Below are positions 17,534 to 25,511 of a stretch of 52,831 nt of DNA, one piece after another. Every line of letters starts with the position of its first letter. Position 1 is the stretch's first letter. Position numbers and translations under genes: made by a program. This stretch comes from Aurantibacter sp034110465 (lineage in GTDB: Bacteria; Bacteroidota; Bacteroidia; Flavobacteriales; Flavobacteriaceae), in NCBI GenBank assembly GCA_034110465.1, contig JAWUZD010000016.1, positions 1 through 52,831 on the forward strand, given 5' to 3'. The notes below the pieces were generated by a model, which saw nothing but the letters and a program-made list of their open reading frames with translations, did no database searches and had not been told where the DNA came from.

Positions 17534-18344
17534 ATGTTGTAATTCTTAAAAATAAATAAATAAATGGTGCAGCAAATATAATACTATCTAATCGATCTAA
17601 AAGCCCGCCGTGTCCTGGCATAATAGAACCGCTGTCTTTTACATTGGCTTGACGTTTAAAATTAGATTCGATTAAGTCGCCAATAGTCCCAATAGAGCTT
17701 ATTATAATACTTAAAATAAGCCAAGATGTAAATGTCAATGTTTGAGTATATTTATATATAAAATAACTTGTAATGCAAGCAAATAGAACGCCTCCTAAAA
17801 AGCCTTCTACTGTTTTTTTTGGTGAAATCCTTGAGAATAGTTTTTGTTTTCCAAAGTTTTTTCCAACTAGGTATGCAAAGGTGTCATTAACCCAAATTAA
17901 TATAAAACTGGATAATAAAATTTTATAATCAAATGTTCCATTATAATTTGTAATTAAGGGTAAAAATACAAATGCACTTGATAAGTAAAATATGGTTAAA
18001 AGATATTTTCTAAATGTAAATAATGGAATTGTTTTTTCTGAAAATAAATCTCTAATTAAAAACAACTGAACAAATATGGTAAACACTTGAAGGGTTTGAG
18101 TTGCTATATCTATAATATGTGTATCGTCTGAAATAATATTCCAATAGCCAAAAACAAAATAGATTAGCGTAAATGCTAGGTATGGTATTTTACTTTTTAA
18201 TGTAATTAACTTTTTAAATTCACTAATACAAATTATTCCAAACACGAAAAAAATCAAGATTAAGGAATGTTGATTGAAAAAGGAAATTATTAATAGTGAT
18301 ATAAAGATAAAGCCAGAAAAAGCTCTTGTTATGGTTTCTCGCAT
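17523..18344 (-). CDS. cdsA: Phosphatidate cytidylyltransferase
   Basis: A 273-residue polytopic membrane enzyme that makes CDP-diacylglycerol from phosphatidic acid and CTP, the branch point of phospholipid synthesis. Several membrane helices precede the conserved FAYLVGKNFGKQKLFSRISP block, and the family signature SGSIMPGHGGLLDRLDS lies near the C-terminus. It overlaps psd by 11 bases, and the LUD gene ends one base before its start codon, so transcription is continuous. Confidence 0.95.
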   Translation of the reverse strand: MRETITRAFSGFIFISLLIISFFNQHSLILIFFVFGIICISEFKKLITLKSKIPYLAFTLIYFVFGYWNIISDDTHIIDIATQTLQVFTIFVQLFLIRDLFSEKTIPLFTFRKYLLTIFYLSSAFVFLPLITNYNGTFDYKILLSSFILIWVNDTFAYLVGKNFGKQKLFSRISPKKTVEGFLGGVLFACITSYFIYKYTQTLTFTSWLILSIIISSIGTIGDLIESNFKRQANVKDSGSIMPGHGGLLDRLDSIIFAAPFIYLFLRITTYVS

Positions 18345-18345
18345 A

Positions 18346-18954
18346 TTATAAATCTTCTAGCAAAAGAAGGTACACATTTTTAGCACTGCTACCATAAGTT
18401 AAAAAAGTTTCTTCTTCACCTTCTTTAAAATTCTTTATGGTTGTAATGTTGGTTGGTATTTTAGGCGCGTTTTTTTGCTTAATTCCAGTTAAGCCTTCAC
18501 TAATATTATGTACAATTTGACTTGTAGTGGCAAAGACAATAATATTATTTGGATACTCGTTAATTTTTTTCTCTGCTATTTGGTTAGAAGATATTAATAG
18601 AGATCCAATTTCTGCAACTAAAGCTTCTACTGTTGTTACAAAATAAGTGGCATTTTCTAAATCTTCGGTAAGCTTTATTTTACTATTTTTAAATGTTTTT
18701 TTTGTGGACTTGCAATAAATAAAACCTTCTTCTTTATCCCATTTTGTTTCTTCTAAAATAGAATTTAAATTAACCTGTACTTCATCTAAGTCAACGCAAT
18801 AAAGGAATTTCCCTCCATTTTGTTTAAACTCAAGCATAAATTTTTCATCTACAGGAGTCTCAATTTTTGGCATATGTTTACCTCGTTCTTCTTTCGAAGA
18901 ATTTTCTTTGGAAGGGTTAGATTTAGAACCGAAAATTTTTCTAAATAAGCTCAT
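18346..18954 (-). CDS. LUD domain-containing protein (LutC/YkgG-like)
   Basis: About 202 residues from the chosen start MSLFRKIFGSK. An ATG 14 codons upstream overlaps the candidate -7 box and is unlikely. The C-terminal two-thirds carry the LUD fold, with ATYFVTTVEALVAEIGSLLIS and TYGSSAKNVYLLLLEDL. LutC-type proteins belong to lactate-oxidising complexes, but no lutA or lutB partner is adjacent, and this stand-alone form next to lipid genes has no established role. It lies between ftsH and cdsA on the same strand. Confidence 0.8.
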   Translation of the reverse strand: MSLFRKIFGSKSNPSKENSSKEERGKHMPKIETPVDEKFMLEFKQNGGKFLYCVDLDEVQVNLNSILEETKWDKEEGFIYCKSTKKTFKNSKIKLTEDLENATYFVTTVEALVAEIGSLLISSNQIAEKKINEYPNNIIVFATTSQIVHNISEGLTGIKQKNAPKIPTNITTIKNFKEGEEETFLTYGSSAKNVYLLLLEDL

Positions 18955-18993
18955 ATATACCTTAAGAGCTTTTTTTATGTAAAAAGCTTGAAT

Positions 18994-19001
18994 CAAATAT
19001 A
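18994..19001 (-). promoter_or_regulatory. Candidate -7 box (TATATTTG) before the LUD gene
   Basis: On the minus strand TATATTTG matches the consensus TAnnTTTG, 39 bases upstream of the ATG at 18954. It suggests an internal promoter for LUD-cdsA-psd-ACBP. No convincing -33 TTG was seen. Confidence 0.35.
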
Positions 19002-19063
19002 AAAAAAAACTTAGACTAACGTGTTGTTAATCTAAGCTTTTGTTCTGAAATTTATGTTTTTTA

Positions 19064-21013
19064 TTATTCTTCCTCTTCAGTATTAATATCAATAATTGGT
19101 TTGTCATCAAAAGGTCTCTTACCAAACAACTCTTCTAAATCATCTTTAAATACAACTTCACGTTCCGTTAAACGTTCTGCAAGTAAAATTAAAAGATCTT
19201 TTTTATCTGTTAAAAGATCAATGGCTCTTTGGTATTGCGTCTCAATAATGTTCTTAATTTCATTATCAATTAATTCACCAGTCTTTTCGCTATAAGGTTT
19301 AGTAAAACCATTTTCTCCAGCTGGATCATAAAAGGTTACGTTACCAATTTTTTCGTTTAAACCATAGATCATAACCATAGCTTTTGCTTTCTTGGTTACA
19401 CTCTGTAAATCGCTAATAGCACCTGTTGAGATCTTTCCAAACATAAGCTGTTCTGCAGCTCTACCAGCCATAGTCATACAAATCTCATCTAAGAACTTTT
19501 CGGTTCTTGTTAAGTGTGTTTCTTCTGGTAAATACCATGCAGCTCCTAAAGATTGCCCACGTGGTACAATTGTTACTTTTACAAATGGATCTGCATATTT
19601 TAAGAACCAACTAGCAGTTGCATGTCCAGCTTCGTGATATGCAATTAAACTCTTTTCTTCTGCTGAAAATATTTTACTTCTTTTCTCTAATCCACCAACT
19701 ATTCGGTCTACAGCATCTAAGAAGTCTTGTTTTTCAACTGCTTTTTTATCGTGACGTGCAGCAATTAAAGCAGCTTCATTACAAAGATTTGCAATATCTG
19801 CTCCAGAAAAACCTGGTGTTTGTTTAGATAGGAAGCTAACATCTAATCCATCAGCCTTTTTAAGTGGTTTTAAATGCACTTCAAAGATTTCTTGACGTTC
19901 TGTTAGATTCGGTAAATCTACACCAATTTGTCTGTCAAAACGACCAGCACGCATTAAGGCTTTATCTAAAACATCCGCTCTATTGGTTGCTGCTAAAACA
20001 ATAACATTTGTTTTAGTTCCAAAACCATCCATTTCTGTTAGTAATTGATTTAACGTGTTTTCACGTTCATCATTACTTCCTGACATAGCATTTTTTCCTC
20101 TTGCTCTACCAATTGCATCAATTTCGTCTATAAATATAATTGCAGGCGATTTTTCTTTAGCTTGTTTAAATAAGTCTCTTACTCTTGATGCTCCAACACC
20201 AACAAACATTTCAACAAAATCTGAACCAGATAACGAGTAGAAAGGTACTTTAGCTTCTCCAGCTACTGCTTTTGCTAATAATGTTTTTCCTGTTCCTGGA
20301 GGACCAACTAAAAGTGCTCCTTTTGGTATTTTTCCACCTAAATTGGTGTACTTGTCTGGGTTTTTAAGGAAATCTACAATTTCTTGCACTTCTTCTTTTG
20401 CACCTTCTAATCCTGCAACATCTTTAAATGTTGTTTTAATATCTGTTTTTTCGTCAAATAATTTGGCTTTTGATTTTCCAATATTGAAAATCTGTCCGCC
20501 AGCGCCGCCACCAGAACCACCAGACATTCTTCGCATAATAAAAATCCAAACACCAACTAAAATAATAATAGGTAAAAGGCTAATTAATAAATCGCCAAAT
20601 GTGTCACTTTCTGTTTTAAAACCAACCTCTGGTTTATTTGTTAATTCTTTAGAAGTTGTTTGTAATTCATTTTCGAAATTTTGAAGATCTCCAAATTCAA
20701 ACGTGTAATTAGGTGCGTTTTTGCTTGGTAAGCCAAAATTATTTGGTTTACCTTTAGAGTGTTCTTCTTTTTTTGCAGCATCTTCAGTTAAAAAAACTTG
20801 TGCAACACGAGTGTTTTTAACGATTAAAACTTTTGAAACTTCACCGTTTTTTAAATAATTGAAAAAGTCACGAGGTGTTGTTTTGGATGGTTCTCCAAGA
20901 CCACTACTAAAAACTTGTACAGCTATAAAAAGTAATATTAATCCACCATATATCCAATAAGTGTTGAATTTAGGTTTCTTTGGAGTTATTGGAGTTTTTT
21001 TATTATCTGCCAT
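19064..21013 (-). CDS. ftsH: ATP-dependent zinc metalloprotease FtsH
   Basis: A 649-residue membrane-bound AAA+ protease of normal length. One membrane helix lies near residues 18-36, then a periplasmic domain, then a second helix near 143-160 followed by a glycine-rich linker. Walker A is GPPGTGKT (near 236), Walker B IIFIDEID, the SRH block AATNRADVLDKALMRAGRFDRQ, and the zinc site HEAGH (near 460). It degrades misfolded membrane proteins and short-lived regulators, in E. coli including the lipid A enzyme LpxC. It starts 9 bases after rsfS, so the two form an operon. Confidence 0.98.
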   Translation of the reverse strand: MADNKKTPITPKKPKFNTYWIYGGLILLFIAVQVFSSGLGEPSKTTPRDFFNYLKNGEVSKVLIVKNTRVAQVFLTEDAAKKEEHSKGKPNNFGLPSKNAPNYTFEFGDLQNFENELQTTSKELTNKPEVGFKTESDTFGDLLISLLPIIILVGVWIFIMRRMSGGSGGGAGGQIFNIGKSKAKLFDEKTDIKTTFKDVAGLEGAKEEVQEIVDFLKNPDKYTNLGGKIPKGALLVGPPGTGKTLLAKAVAGEAKVPFYSLSGSDFVEMFVGVGASRVRDLFKQAKEKSPAIIFIDEIDAIGRARGKNAMSGSNDERENTLNQLLTEMDGFGTKTNVIVLAATNRADVLDKALMRAGRFDRQIGVDLPNLTERQEIFEVHLKPLKKADGLDVSFLSKQTPGFSGADIANLCNEAALIAARHDKKAVEKQDFLDAVDRIVGGLEKRSKIFSAEEKSLIAYHEAGHATASWFLKYADPFVKVTIVPRGQSLGAAWYLPEETHLTRTEKFLDEICMTMAGRAAEQLMFGKISTGAISDLQSVTKKAKAMVMIYGLNEKIGNVTFYDPAGENGFTKPYSEKTGELIDNEIKNIIETQYQRAIDLLTDKKDLLILLAERLTEREVVFKDDLEELFGKRPFDDKPIIDINTEEEE

Positions 21014-21022
21014 GTAATTTTT

Positions 21023-21394
21023 TTAATAATTTGTTTCGATTAGAGTTGTTTTAGCATCGCCCCATAATCCTTCAATATCGTAATATTCTCGAACTTGTTT
21101 TTGGAAGACATGTACTACTACATTTACGTAATCCATTAAAATCCACTCGCCATTATCTTCACCTTCAATATGCCAAGGTTTATCTTTAAGCTCTTTACTT
21201 ACTTTTTTTCCTACAGCACCAACAATAGCATTTACTTGTGTATTAGAGCTACCTTCACAAATAATAAAATAGTCGCAAACTGTATTTTCAAGTTCTCTTA
21301 AATCTAATAAAACAATTTCTTTTCCTTTTACATCTTCTATACCGCTTAGTATAGTTGCAATTAATGCATCAGAATTTGTATTTTTTTTAATCAT
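21023..21394 (-). CDS. rsfS: Ribosomal silencing factor RsfS
   Basis: A 123-residue RsfS/Iojap-family protein that binds ribosomal protein uL14 and blocks subunit joining in starved cells. Family blocks are visible: KGKEIVLLDLRELENTVCDYFIICEGSSNTQV, then WHIEGEDNGEWILMDYVNVVVHVF and the end YYDIEGLWGDA. The first gene of the run that continues into ftsH (9-base gap). Confidence 0.95.
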   Translation of the reverse strand: MIKKNTNSDALIATILSGIEDVKGKEIVLLDLRELENTVCDYFIICEGSSNTQVNAIVGAVGKKVSKELKDKPWHIEGEDNGEWILMDYVNVVVHVFQKQVREYYDIEGLWGDAKTTLIETNY

Positions 21395-21473
21395 GTATAT
21401 CTTGTAGTATTTGACAAAGTTATTATATTTAGCTTCTAAGGAATCTAAAAAAAATCATAAAGATTTTAGTTTG

Positions 21474-21506
21474 CAAAGATAATTCTTTTTTATGCGTATA
21501 ATCAAA
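21474..21506 (-). promoter_or_regulatory. Candidate promoter for rsfS-ftsH, overlapping the birA start
   Basis: On the minus strand TTTG (21503-21506) is followed after 21 bases by TATCTTTG (21474-21481), matching the -33/-7 pattern. The -33 element lies inside the first codons of birA, so the two divergent units would share this DNA. Confidence 0.4.
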
Positions 21507-22223
21507 CTTAATGCCACTCAATCGACTAATGACTATTTGCGTGCGCTTACTTTAGATCAAAAATGTAATGATTATTTAGTTGTGACAGCTAAAGAGCAAA
21601 CTAAAGGTAAAGGTCAAATGGGAAGTTCTTGGGTTTCTGAGCCTGGTAAAAACCTTACTTTTAGTGTGTTTAAGGGTGATTTAAATTTAAATATTAAAAA
21701 TCAGTTTTTATTAAATGTTGTTGTTGCTTTGGCGCTACATAAAACATTAGCTACTTATAAGTTAAAACATTTGTTTGTTAAGTGGCCAAACGACATATTG
21801 GCAGAGCAAAAAAAGATTTGTGGCGTTTTAGTAGAAACTGCCATTAAATCAAGTAATATAGAATCTGCTATTTTAGGAATTGGCTTGAATGTAAATCAAT
21901 TAAATTTTGATGAATTCCCTAAAGCGTCTTCTTTAAAAAAGTTAACTGGAGTACATTATAATTTAGATGAAGTTATGGAATCTATAATTAATTCCCTTCA
22001 ATATTACTTTAAATGGTTGGATGCAGAAAAATTTGATCAGCTTTTAGATGCTTATGATGGCTTACTTTTTAGAAAAGAAAAACCTTCGACGTTTAAAACT
22101 GCCGAAGGTGATTTATGTGTGGGAATAATTAAAGGAATTACTGAAAATGGTTTATTAAAAGTCCTTTTTGAAGACGATATTTTAAAAACCTTTGATTTAA
22201 AGGATATAACTTTAATGTATTAA
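21492..22223 (+). CDS. birA: Biotin--[acetyl-CoA-carboxylase] ligase
   Basis: A 243-residue biotin protein ligase that activates biotin with ATP and attaches it to the carboxylase carrier domain. TQSTNDYLRAL at the start, TKGKGQMGSSWVS (biotinyl-AMP loop) near residues 37-49, and KWPNDILAEQKKICGVLVE near 98-116 are the conserved stretches. There is no N-terminal helix-turn-helix, so it is a ligase only and not the E. coli-type repressor. The 3' end overlaps the convergent SRPBCC gene by 4 bases. Confidence 0.94.
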   Translation: MRIIKLNATQSTNDYLRALTLDQKCNDYLVVTAKEQTKGKGQMGSSWVSEPGKNLTFSVFKGDLNLNIKNQFLLNVVVALALHKTLATYKLKHLFVKWPNDILAEQKKICGVLVETAIKSSNIESAILGIGLNVNQLNFDEFPKASSLKKLTGVHYNLDEVMESIINSLQYYFKWLDAEKFDQLLDAYDGLLFRKEKPSTFKTAEGDLCVGIIKGITENGLLKVLFEDDILKTFDLKDITLMY

Positions 22224-22612
22224 ATAGCTTTAGGCATATTGGTAGCCAAAGTCTCAATAAATTTAGAGATTGGTCCCTTTATCATCATTGCCATCATAGC
22301 ATTAAATTCTCCAGAAAAAGCTAATTGTACTTCTGATTTAGAAACTTCTAGTTCTGTAATATTTGCTGTAAGAGAGAAATCTAATTTACCAGCAGCACCT
22401 AAAACTATTTGAGAAGGTTCTGTAACTTCTTTGCGCTTAAGTACAATTTCTGGCATTCCTTTTAAAGCAAATAGAAATTTATCTGTATCTAAAACTTCAA
22501 ATTTACTAATGTTTTCAGGCATTAAAGCTTTGAAGTTTTCAACATTATTTAAAAATGTAAACGTGTCTTGTGCAGACTTGTCTATAGTTACTTTTGGAGA
22601 TTCTAAATTCAT
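22220..22612 (-). CDS. SRPBCC family (START-like) protein
   Basis: About 130 residues from the chosen ATG (MNLESPKVTIDKS); an in-frame ATG 19 codons upstream would overlap pyrE and lacks family character. The pattern DTFTFLNNVENFKALMP at the N-terminus and FSGEFNAMMAMMIKGPISKFIETLA at the C-terminus are those of a helix-grip ligand-binding fold. The ligand is unknown. It is 25 bases downstream of pyrE on the same strand, a neighbourhood seen in other flavobacteria as I recall it, and is likely co-transcribed. Confidence 0.8.
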   Translation of the reverse strand: MNLESPKVTIDKSAQDTFTFLNNVENFKALMPENISKFEVLDTDKFLFALKGMPEIVLKRKEVTEPSQIVLGAAGKLDFSLTANITELEVSKSEVQLAFSGEFNAMMAMMIKGPISKFIETLATNMPKAI

Positions 22613-22637
22613 AGGTTTGTTTTTTATTAAGAGAATA

Positions 22638-23282
22638 TCAAATAGCGTTCCATTCGCTTGGATTTGCATTCCAAATGGCTAATGTGTCTAATTGTTCTTG
22701 TGTAATATAGTTAGACTCTAAAGCTTCTTCTAGCAAAGCTTCATAATTACTCATAGTATTTAATCTAACGTTTGCAACTTCAAAATTATCTTTAGCCACA
22801 TCAAAACCGTAGCTAAAAATGGCAACCATTCCTTTTACGTTTAAATTTGCAGCTCTTAAAGCTTCTACAGCAGCAAGACTACTTTTTCCTGTACTAATTA
22901 AGTCTTCAATTACTACAACATTTTGTCCACTTTCTGCAAAGCCTTCGATTTGGTTTTGTCTACCGTGTTTTTTTGCTTCAGGTCTAACATATATAAATGG
23001 TAGTCCTAAATATTCTGCTACAAGCATACCTATTCCAATAGCTCCGGTAGCAACACCAGCAATAACATCTGGTTTTCCGTATTCTTCTTCTATAAATTTT
23101 GCCATTTGTTCGCGTATGTAATTACGAATAATGGGAAAAGATAACACAATACGATTATCACAATAAATAGGGGATTTCCAACCACTTGCCCAAGTAAATG
23201 GATCTGTTGGTTGTAGCTTTATGGCGTTTACTTGCAATAAAACTTTTGCGGTCTGTTTAGAACTATTCTTATCTAATGTCAT
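22638..23282 (-). CDS. pyrE: Orotate phosphoribosyltransferase
   Basis: A 214-residue enzyme that joins orotate to PRPP to make OMP, the fifth step of pyrimidine synthesis. WASGWKSPIYCDNR near residues 28-41 is the orotate-side motif, YVRPEAKKHGRQNQIEG holds the flexible catalytic loop, and VVVIEDLISTGKSS is the PRPP-binding motif. The gene stands at the head of a short run with the SRPBCC gene. Confidence 0.96.
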   Translation of the reverse strand: MTLDKNSSKQTAKVLLQVNAIKLQPTDPFTWASGWKSPIYCDNRIVLSFPIIRNYIREQMAKFIEEEYGKPDVIAGVATGAIGIGMLVAEYLGLPFIYVRPEAKKHGRQNQIEGFAESGQNVVVIEDLISTGKSSLAAVEALRAANLNVKGMVAIFSYGFDVAKDNFEVANVRLNTMSNYEALLEEALESNYITQEQLDTLAIWNANPSEWNAI

Positions 23283-23286
23283 ACTG

Positions 23287-23294
23287 CAAAACTA
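23287..23294 (-). promoter_or_regulatory. Candidate -7 box (TAGTTTTG) directly before pyrE
   Basis: The minus strand reads TAGTTTTG, ending 4 bases before the ATG. If used, the mRNA would be almost leaderless. No clear -33 element, so it is weak. Confidence 0.25.
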
Positions 23295-23402
23295 CATTTT
23301 AATTTAAATTTTAACTATTTTAAGGTTGAATTTCTTTAAATAATCGATGAGTGTCATATTTTTAATTATTTTTATCTTTTCAAACTTAATCCAACGCTTT
23401 AA

Positions 23403-23984
23403 ATGCTTAAAGTATTTGTAAATGATAAACCAATTTTTTTAACGACCAAGGTTGAAAAAGAAACTGATTTTAAAAATTTCTTATTAAAAGATGTTACTAT
23501 TGAAACTGTTTTAGAGACATTAGCTAAAAAACGTTATAATTCTGTACGATTAATTCATCATAACGAAGCTACTATGTTAAAGCATTTTTGTAAAAAGCTA
23601 CCTAATGTTATAGCTGGCGGTGGAAAAGTGTATAATTCTAAAGGTGAAATTTTATTTATTTTTAGGAATAATAAATGGGATTTGCCAAAAGGAAAAGCTG
23701 AGAAAAATGAAACTATTGAGCAAACTGCTATTAGGGAAGTTATAGAGGAAACAGGCGTAAAGTATTTAAAAATTATAAGTCCGTTGCCTATAACCTATCA
23801 TATTTTTAAACGTAACGGAAAAACTAGACTTAAAATAACGTATTGGTTTACTATGGAAACTACGTTTGAAGGACATCTTTTCCCGCAAGAAAGCGAAGGC
23901 ATTACTAAGGTGGAATGGCTTAATGAGAAAGAAGCAAAGCAAGCTTTAGATAATAGTTATGCTAATATTAAATTATTAGTTTAA
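23403..23984 (+). CDS. NUDIX hydrolase domain protein
   Basis: A 193-residue protein. The Nudix box runs from GKAEKNETIEQTA through REVIEETGV near residues 98-120, giving the full Gx5Ex7REUxEExGU pattern with the metal-binding glutamates. The N-terminal 65 residues are a separate small region typical of Bacteroidota homologues and of unknown role. Nudix enzymes cleave nucleoside diphosphates linked to other groups; the substrate here is unknown. Followed by a perfect terminator hairpin. Confidence 0.92.
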   Translation: MLKVFVNDKPIFLTTKVEKETDFKNFLLKDVTIETVLETLAKKRYNSVRLIHHNEATMLKHFCKKLPNVIAGGGKVYNSKGEILFIFRNNKWDLPKGKAEKNETIEQTAIREVIEETGVKYLKIISPLPITYHIFKRNGKTRLKITYWFTMETTFEGHLFPQESEGITKVEWLNEKEAKQALDNSYANIKLLV

Positions 23985-24008
23985 TTACTCTACGCTAAAG
24001 TAGAGTAT

Positions 24009-24050
24009 AAAAAAAGCGTTGTATTTTAAACTAAATACAACGCTTTTTTT
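24009..24050. terminator. Bidirectional terminator between NUDIX and FISUMP genes
   Basis: A perfect 18-bp inverted repeat (seven As, GCGTTGTATTT, 6-nt loop, complement, seven Ts) between convergent genes. Confidence 0.95.
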
Positions 24051-24063
24051 ATAAAAGTAATTA

Positions 24064-24804
24064 TTACTGTATTTTAATACATCTAATAGCTGCTCCAATT
24101 TGAATACCCGAAGTGTCATAACGAATTGCTCCGTCATCAAACAAAGATACATTAACTCTGGTTTGAGATGCAATACTCCCAGAGCTTACTTCTGTTGTAG
24201 CCCAAGTAGATATTCCTCCAGCTAGAGTAGGACCACCTAAAGCATTTACATAACCATTAGGAAGACCATTAAAATTATATAGATTTGTTCCATTTCCGGA
24301 TAATGAAGACCAGCCTGAAACAGATTTTAATACTGTTGCTTCATTTCCTGTATGTCCTTGACTTGTTAAATAGCTTTCTAATTCTTCAAAATCTTCAACA
24401 GTAGGAATTCGCCAGCCTTCTGGTGCTAATTGACCTGTTTCTATAGCAAAATGATTGTACATTCCGCCATAATAATCAACAGGTAATTCTTCATCATAAT
24501 CATTATTCAAGTCATTTGTATCTGCCCATTGATAAAAAGGATCTTGATTACTCAAATTCATCCAATCGTTTCCAAATTCTGCAAAAGTATATTCTGTAAT
24601 TGGGTTTCCATTATTATATTTGGTAGTTTTTAAATTTTCTGCCATCCAAATTTGGTTTCCAATTTTAACGCTTGAATATGTGTTTCCATCTGCATCCATA
24701 ACTGTTTCTGGGCCTAATGTAATTGTGTCGGCATCATCGTTAGAGCAATTAACAATTAAAAGAGAAATAAAAATATATAATGGTAATTGTATGATTTTTT
24801 TCAT
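24064..24804 (-). CDS. FISUMP-domain lipoprotein
   Basis: A 246-residue lipoprotein with lipobox IVNC (Cys20). The region DADGNTYSSVKIGNQIWMAENL and the later EGWRIPTVEDFEELESYL with the final IGAAIRCIK match the Fibrobacter succinogenes major paralogous domain, common in secreted proteins of Fibrobacteres and Bacteroidota and of unknown function. The mature protein is probably on the cell surface or in the periplasm. The lipocalin-like lipoprotein gene lies upstream on the same strand, separated by a terminator. Confidence 0.9.
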   Translation of the reverse strand: MKKIIQLPLYIFISLLIVNCSNDDADTITLGPETVMDADGNTYSSVKIGNQIWMAENLKTTKYNNGNPITEYTFAEFGNDWMNLSNQDPFYQWADTNDLNNDYDEELPVDYYGGMYNHFAIETGQLAPEGWRIPTVEDFEELESYLTSQGHTGNEATVLKSVSGWSSLSGNGTNLYNFNGLPNGYVNALGGPTLAGGISTWATTEVSSGSIASQTRVNVSLFDDGAIRYDTSGIQIGAAIRCIKIQ

Positions 24805-24860
24805 ATAAATAGATTTTTTATAAGATGTATTAATTTGTTAATAGTTGCGTTAAAATAAAA

Positions 24861-24895
24861 AAAAACTGACCTATATTTTTAATAAGTCAGTTTTT
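24861..24895 (-). terminator. Terminator after the lipocalin-like gene
   Basis: AAAAACTGAC and GTCAGTTTTT pair over 10 bp around a 15-nt loop. On the minus strand it follows the lipocalin-like stop codon at once and ends in a T tract. Confidence 0.8.
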
Positions 24896-24911
24896 ATAGA
24901 ATTATATATTA

Positions 24912-25409
24912 CTATTCAACATTATAAGTAATTAAATCTCCACATTCTGTAGATCCAGTTATTCTGTAGTAATCTATTGCTCTGTCGTTCCCATCTATTT
25001 CTAAAGAGTACGTGTTGTCACAATGAACCGTTAGGAATCTTTTTTGCGTAAGTGCATCGTTTCCGTTTGTACTTTCTTGATTATAATCAAAATAGTAGCG
25101 TCCATCTGTTAATTTCCCCCAAGTTCCATTTGCTGTTACAACATCTACATATTTGTCTAAAAAAGTACCATCAGATTTAAATTCTAAGATAATTCCAGAA
25201 TCGTCTCTTACATTTTGGTACCATTCGTCTTTATAAGTAAATTCTGTTCCAGTCCATTGGTCTATTACAGATTCTAACCTTTCATCTATATATAATTCCC
25301 ACGTTCCAATAACTTTAGCAGTTTCTGCTTTTTGCGGTTCAATAGAATCGTCTTTTTCGCAACTCGTAAAAGAGAATGCAAGTAATAAAATAAGTAGTAA
25401 ATTTTTCAT
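24912..25409 (-). CDS. Lipocalin-like lipoprotein
   Basis: A 165-residue lipoprotein with lipobox FTSC (Cys17) followed by an acidic stretch EKDDSIEPQ of the kind that keeps lipoproteins or exports them to the surface in Bacteroidota. AKVIGTWELYID near residue 33 is the usual lipocalin-like domain start, followed by alternating beta strands and GIILEFKSDGTFLDKY. The ligand is unknown. Followed by its own terminator. Confidence 0.75.
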   Translation of the reverse strand: MKNLLLILLLAFSFTSCEKDDSIEPQKAETAKVIGTWELYIDERLESVIDQWTGTEFTYKDEWYQNVRDDSGIILEFKSDGTFLDKYVDVVTANGTWGKLTDGRYYFDYNQESTNGNDALTQKRFLTVHCDNTYSLEIDGNDRAIDYYRITGSTECGDLITYNVE

Positions 25410-25511
25410 AGCTTTTGTTTTTTTTGTTACTCAAATTAAATGAATCTTTAATAAAAAAGCATCACGTCTATAAGTGAAAAGGTTGATTTCATTACTAAAA
25501 ATGAAAAAAAA

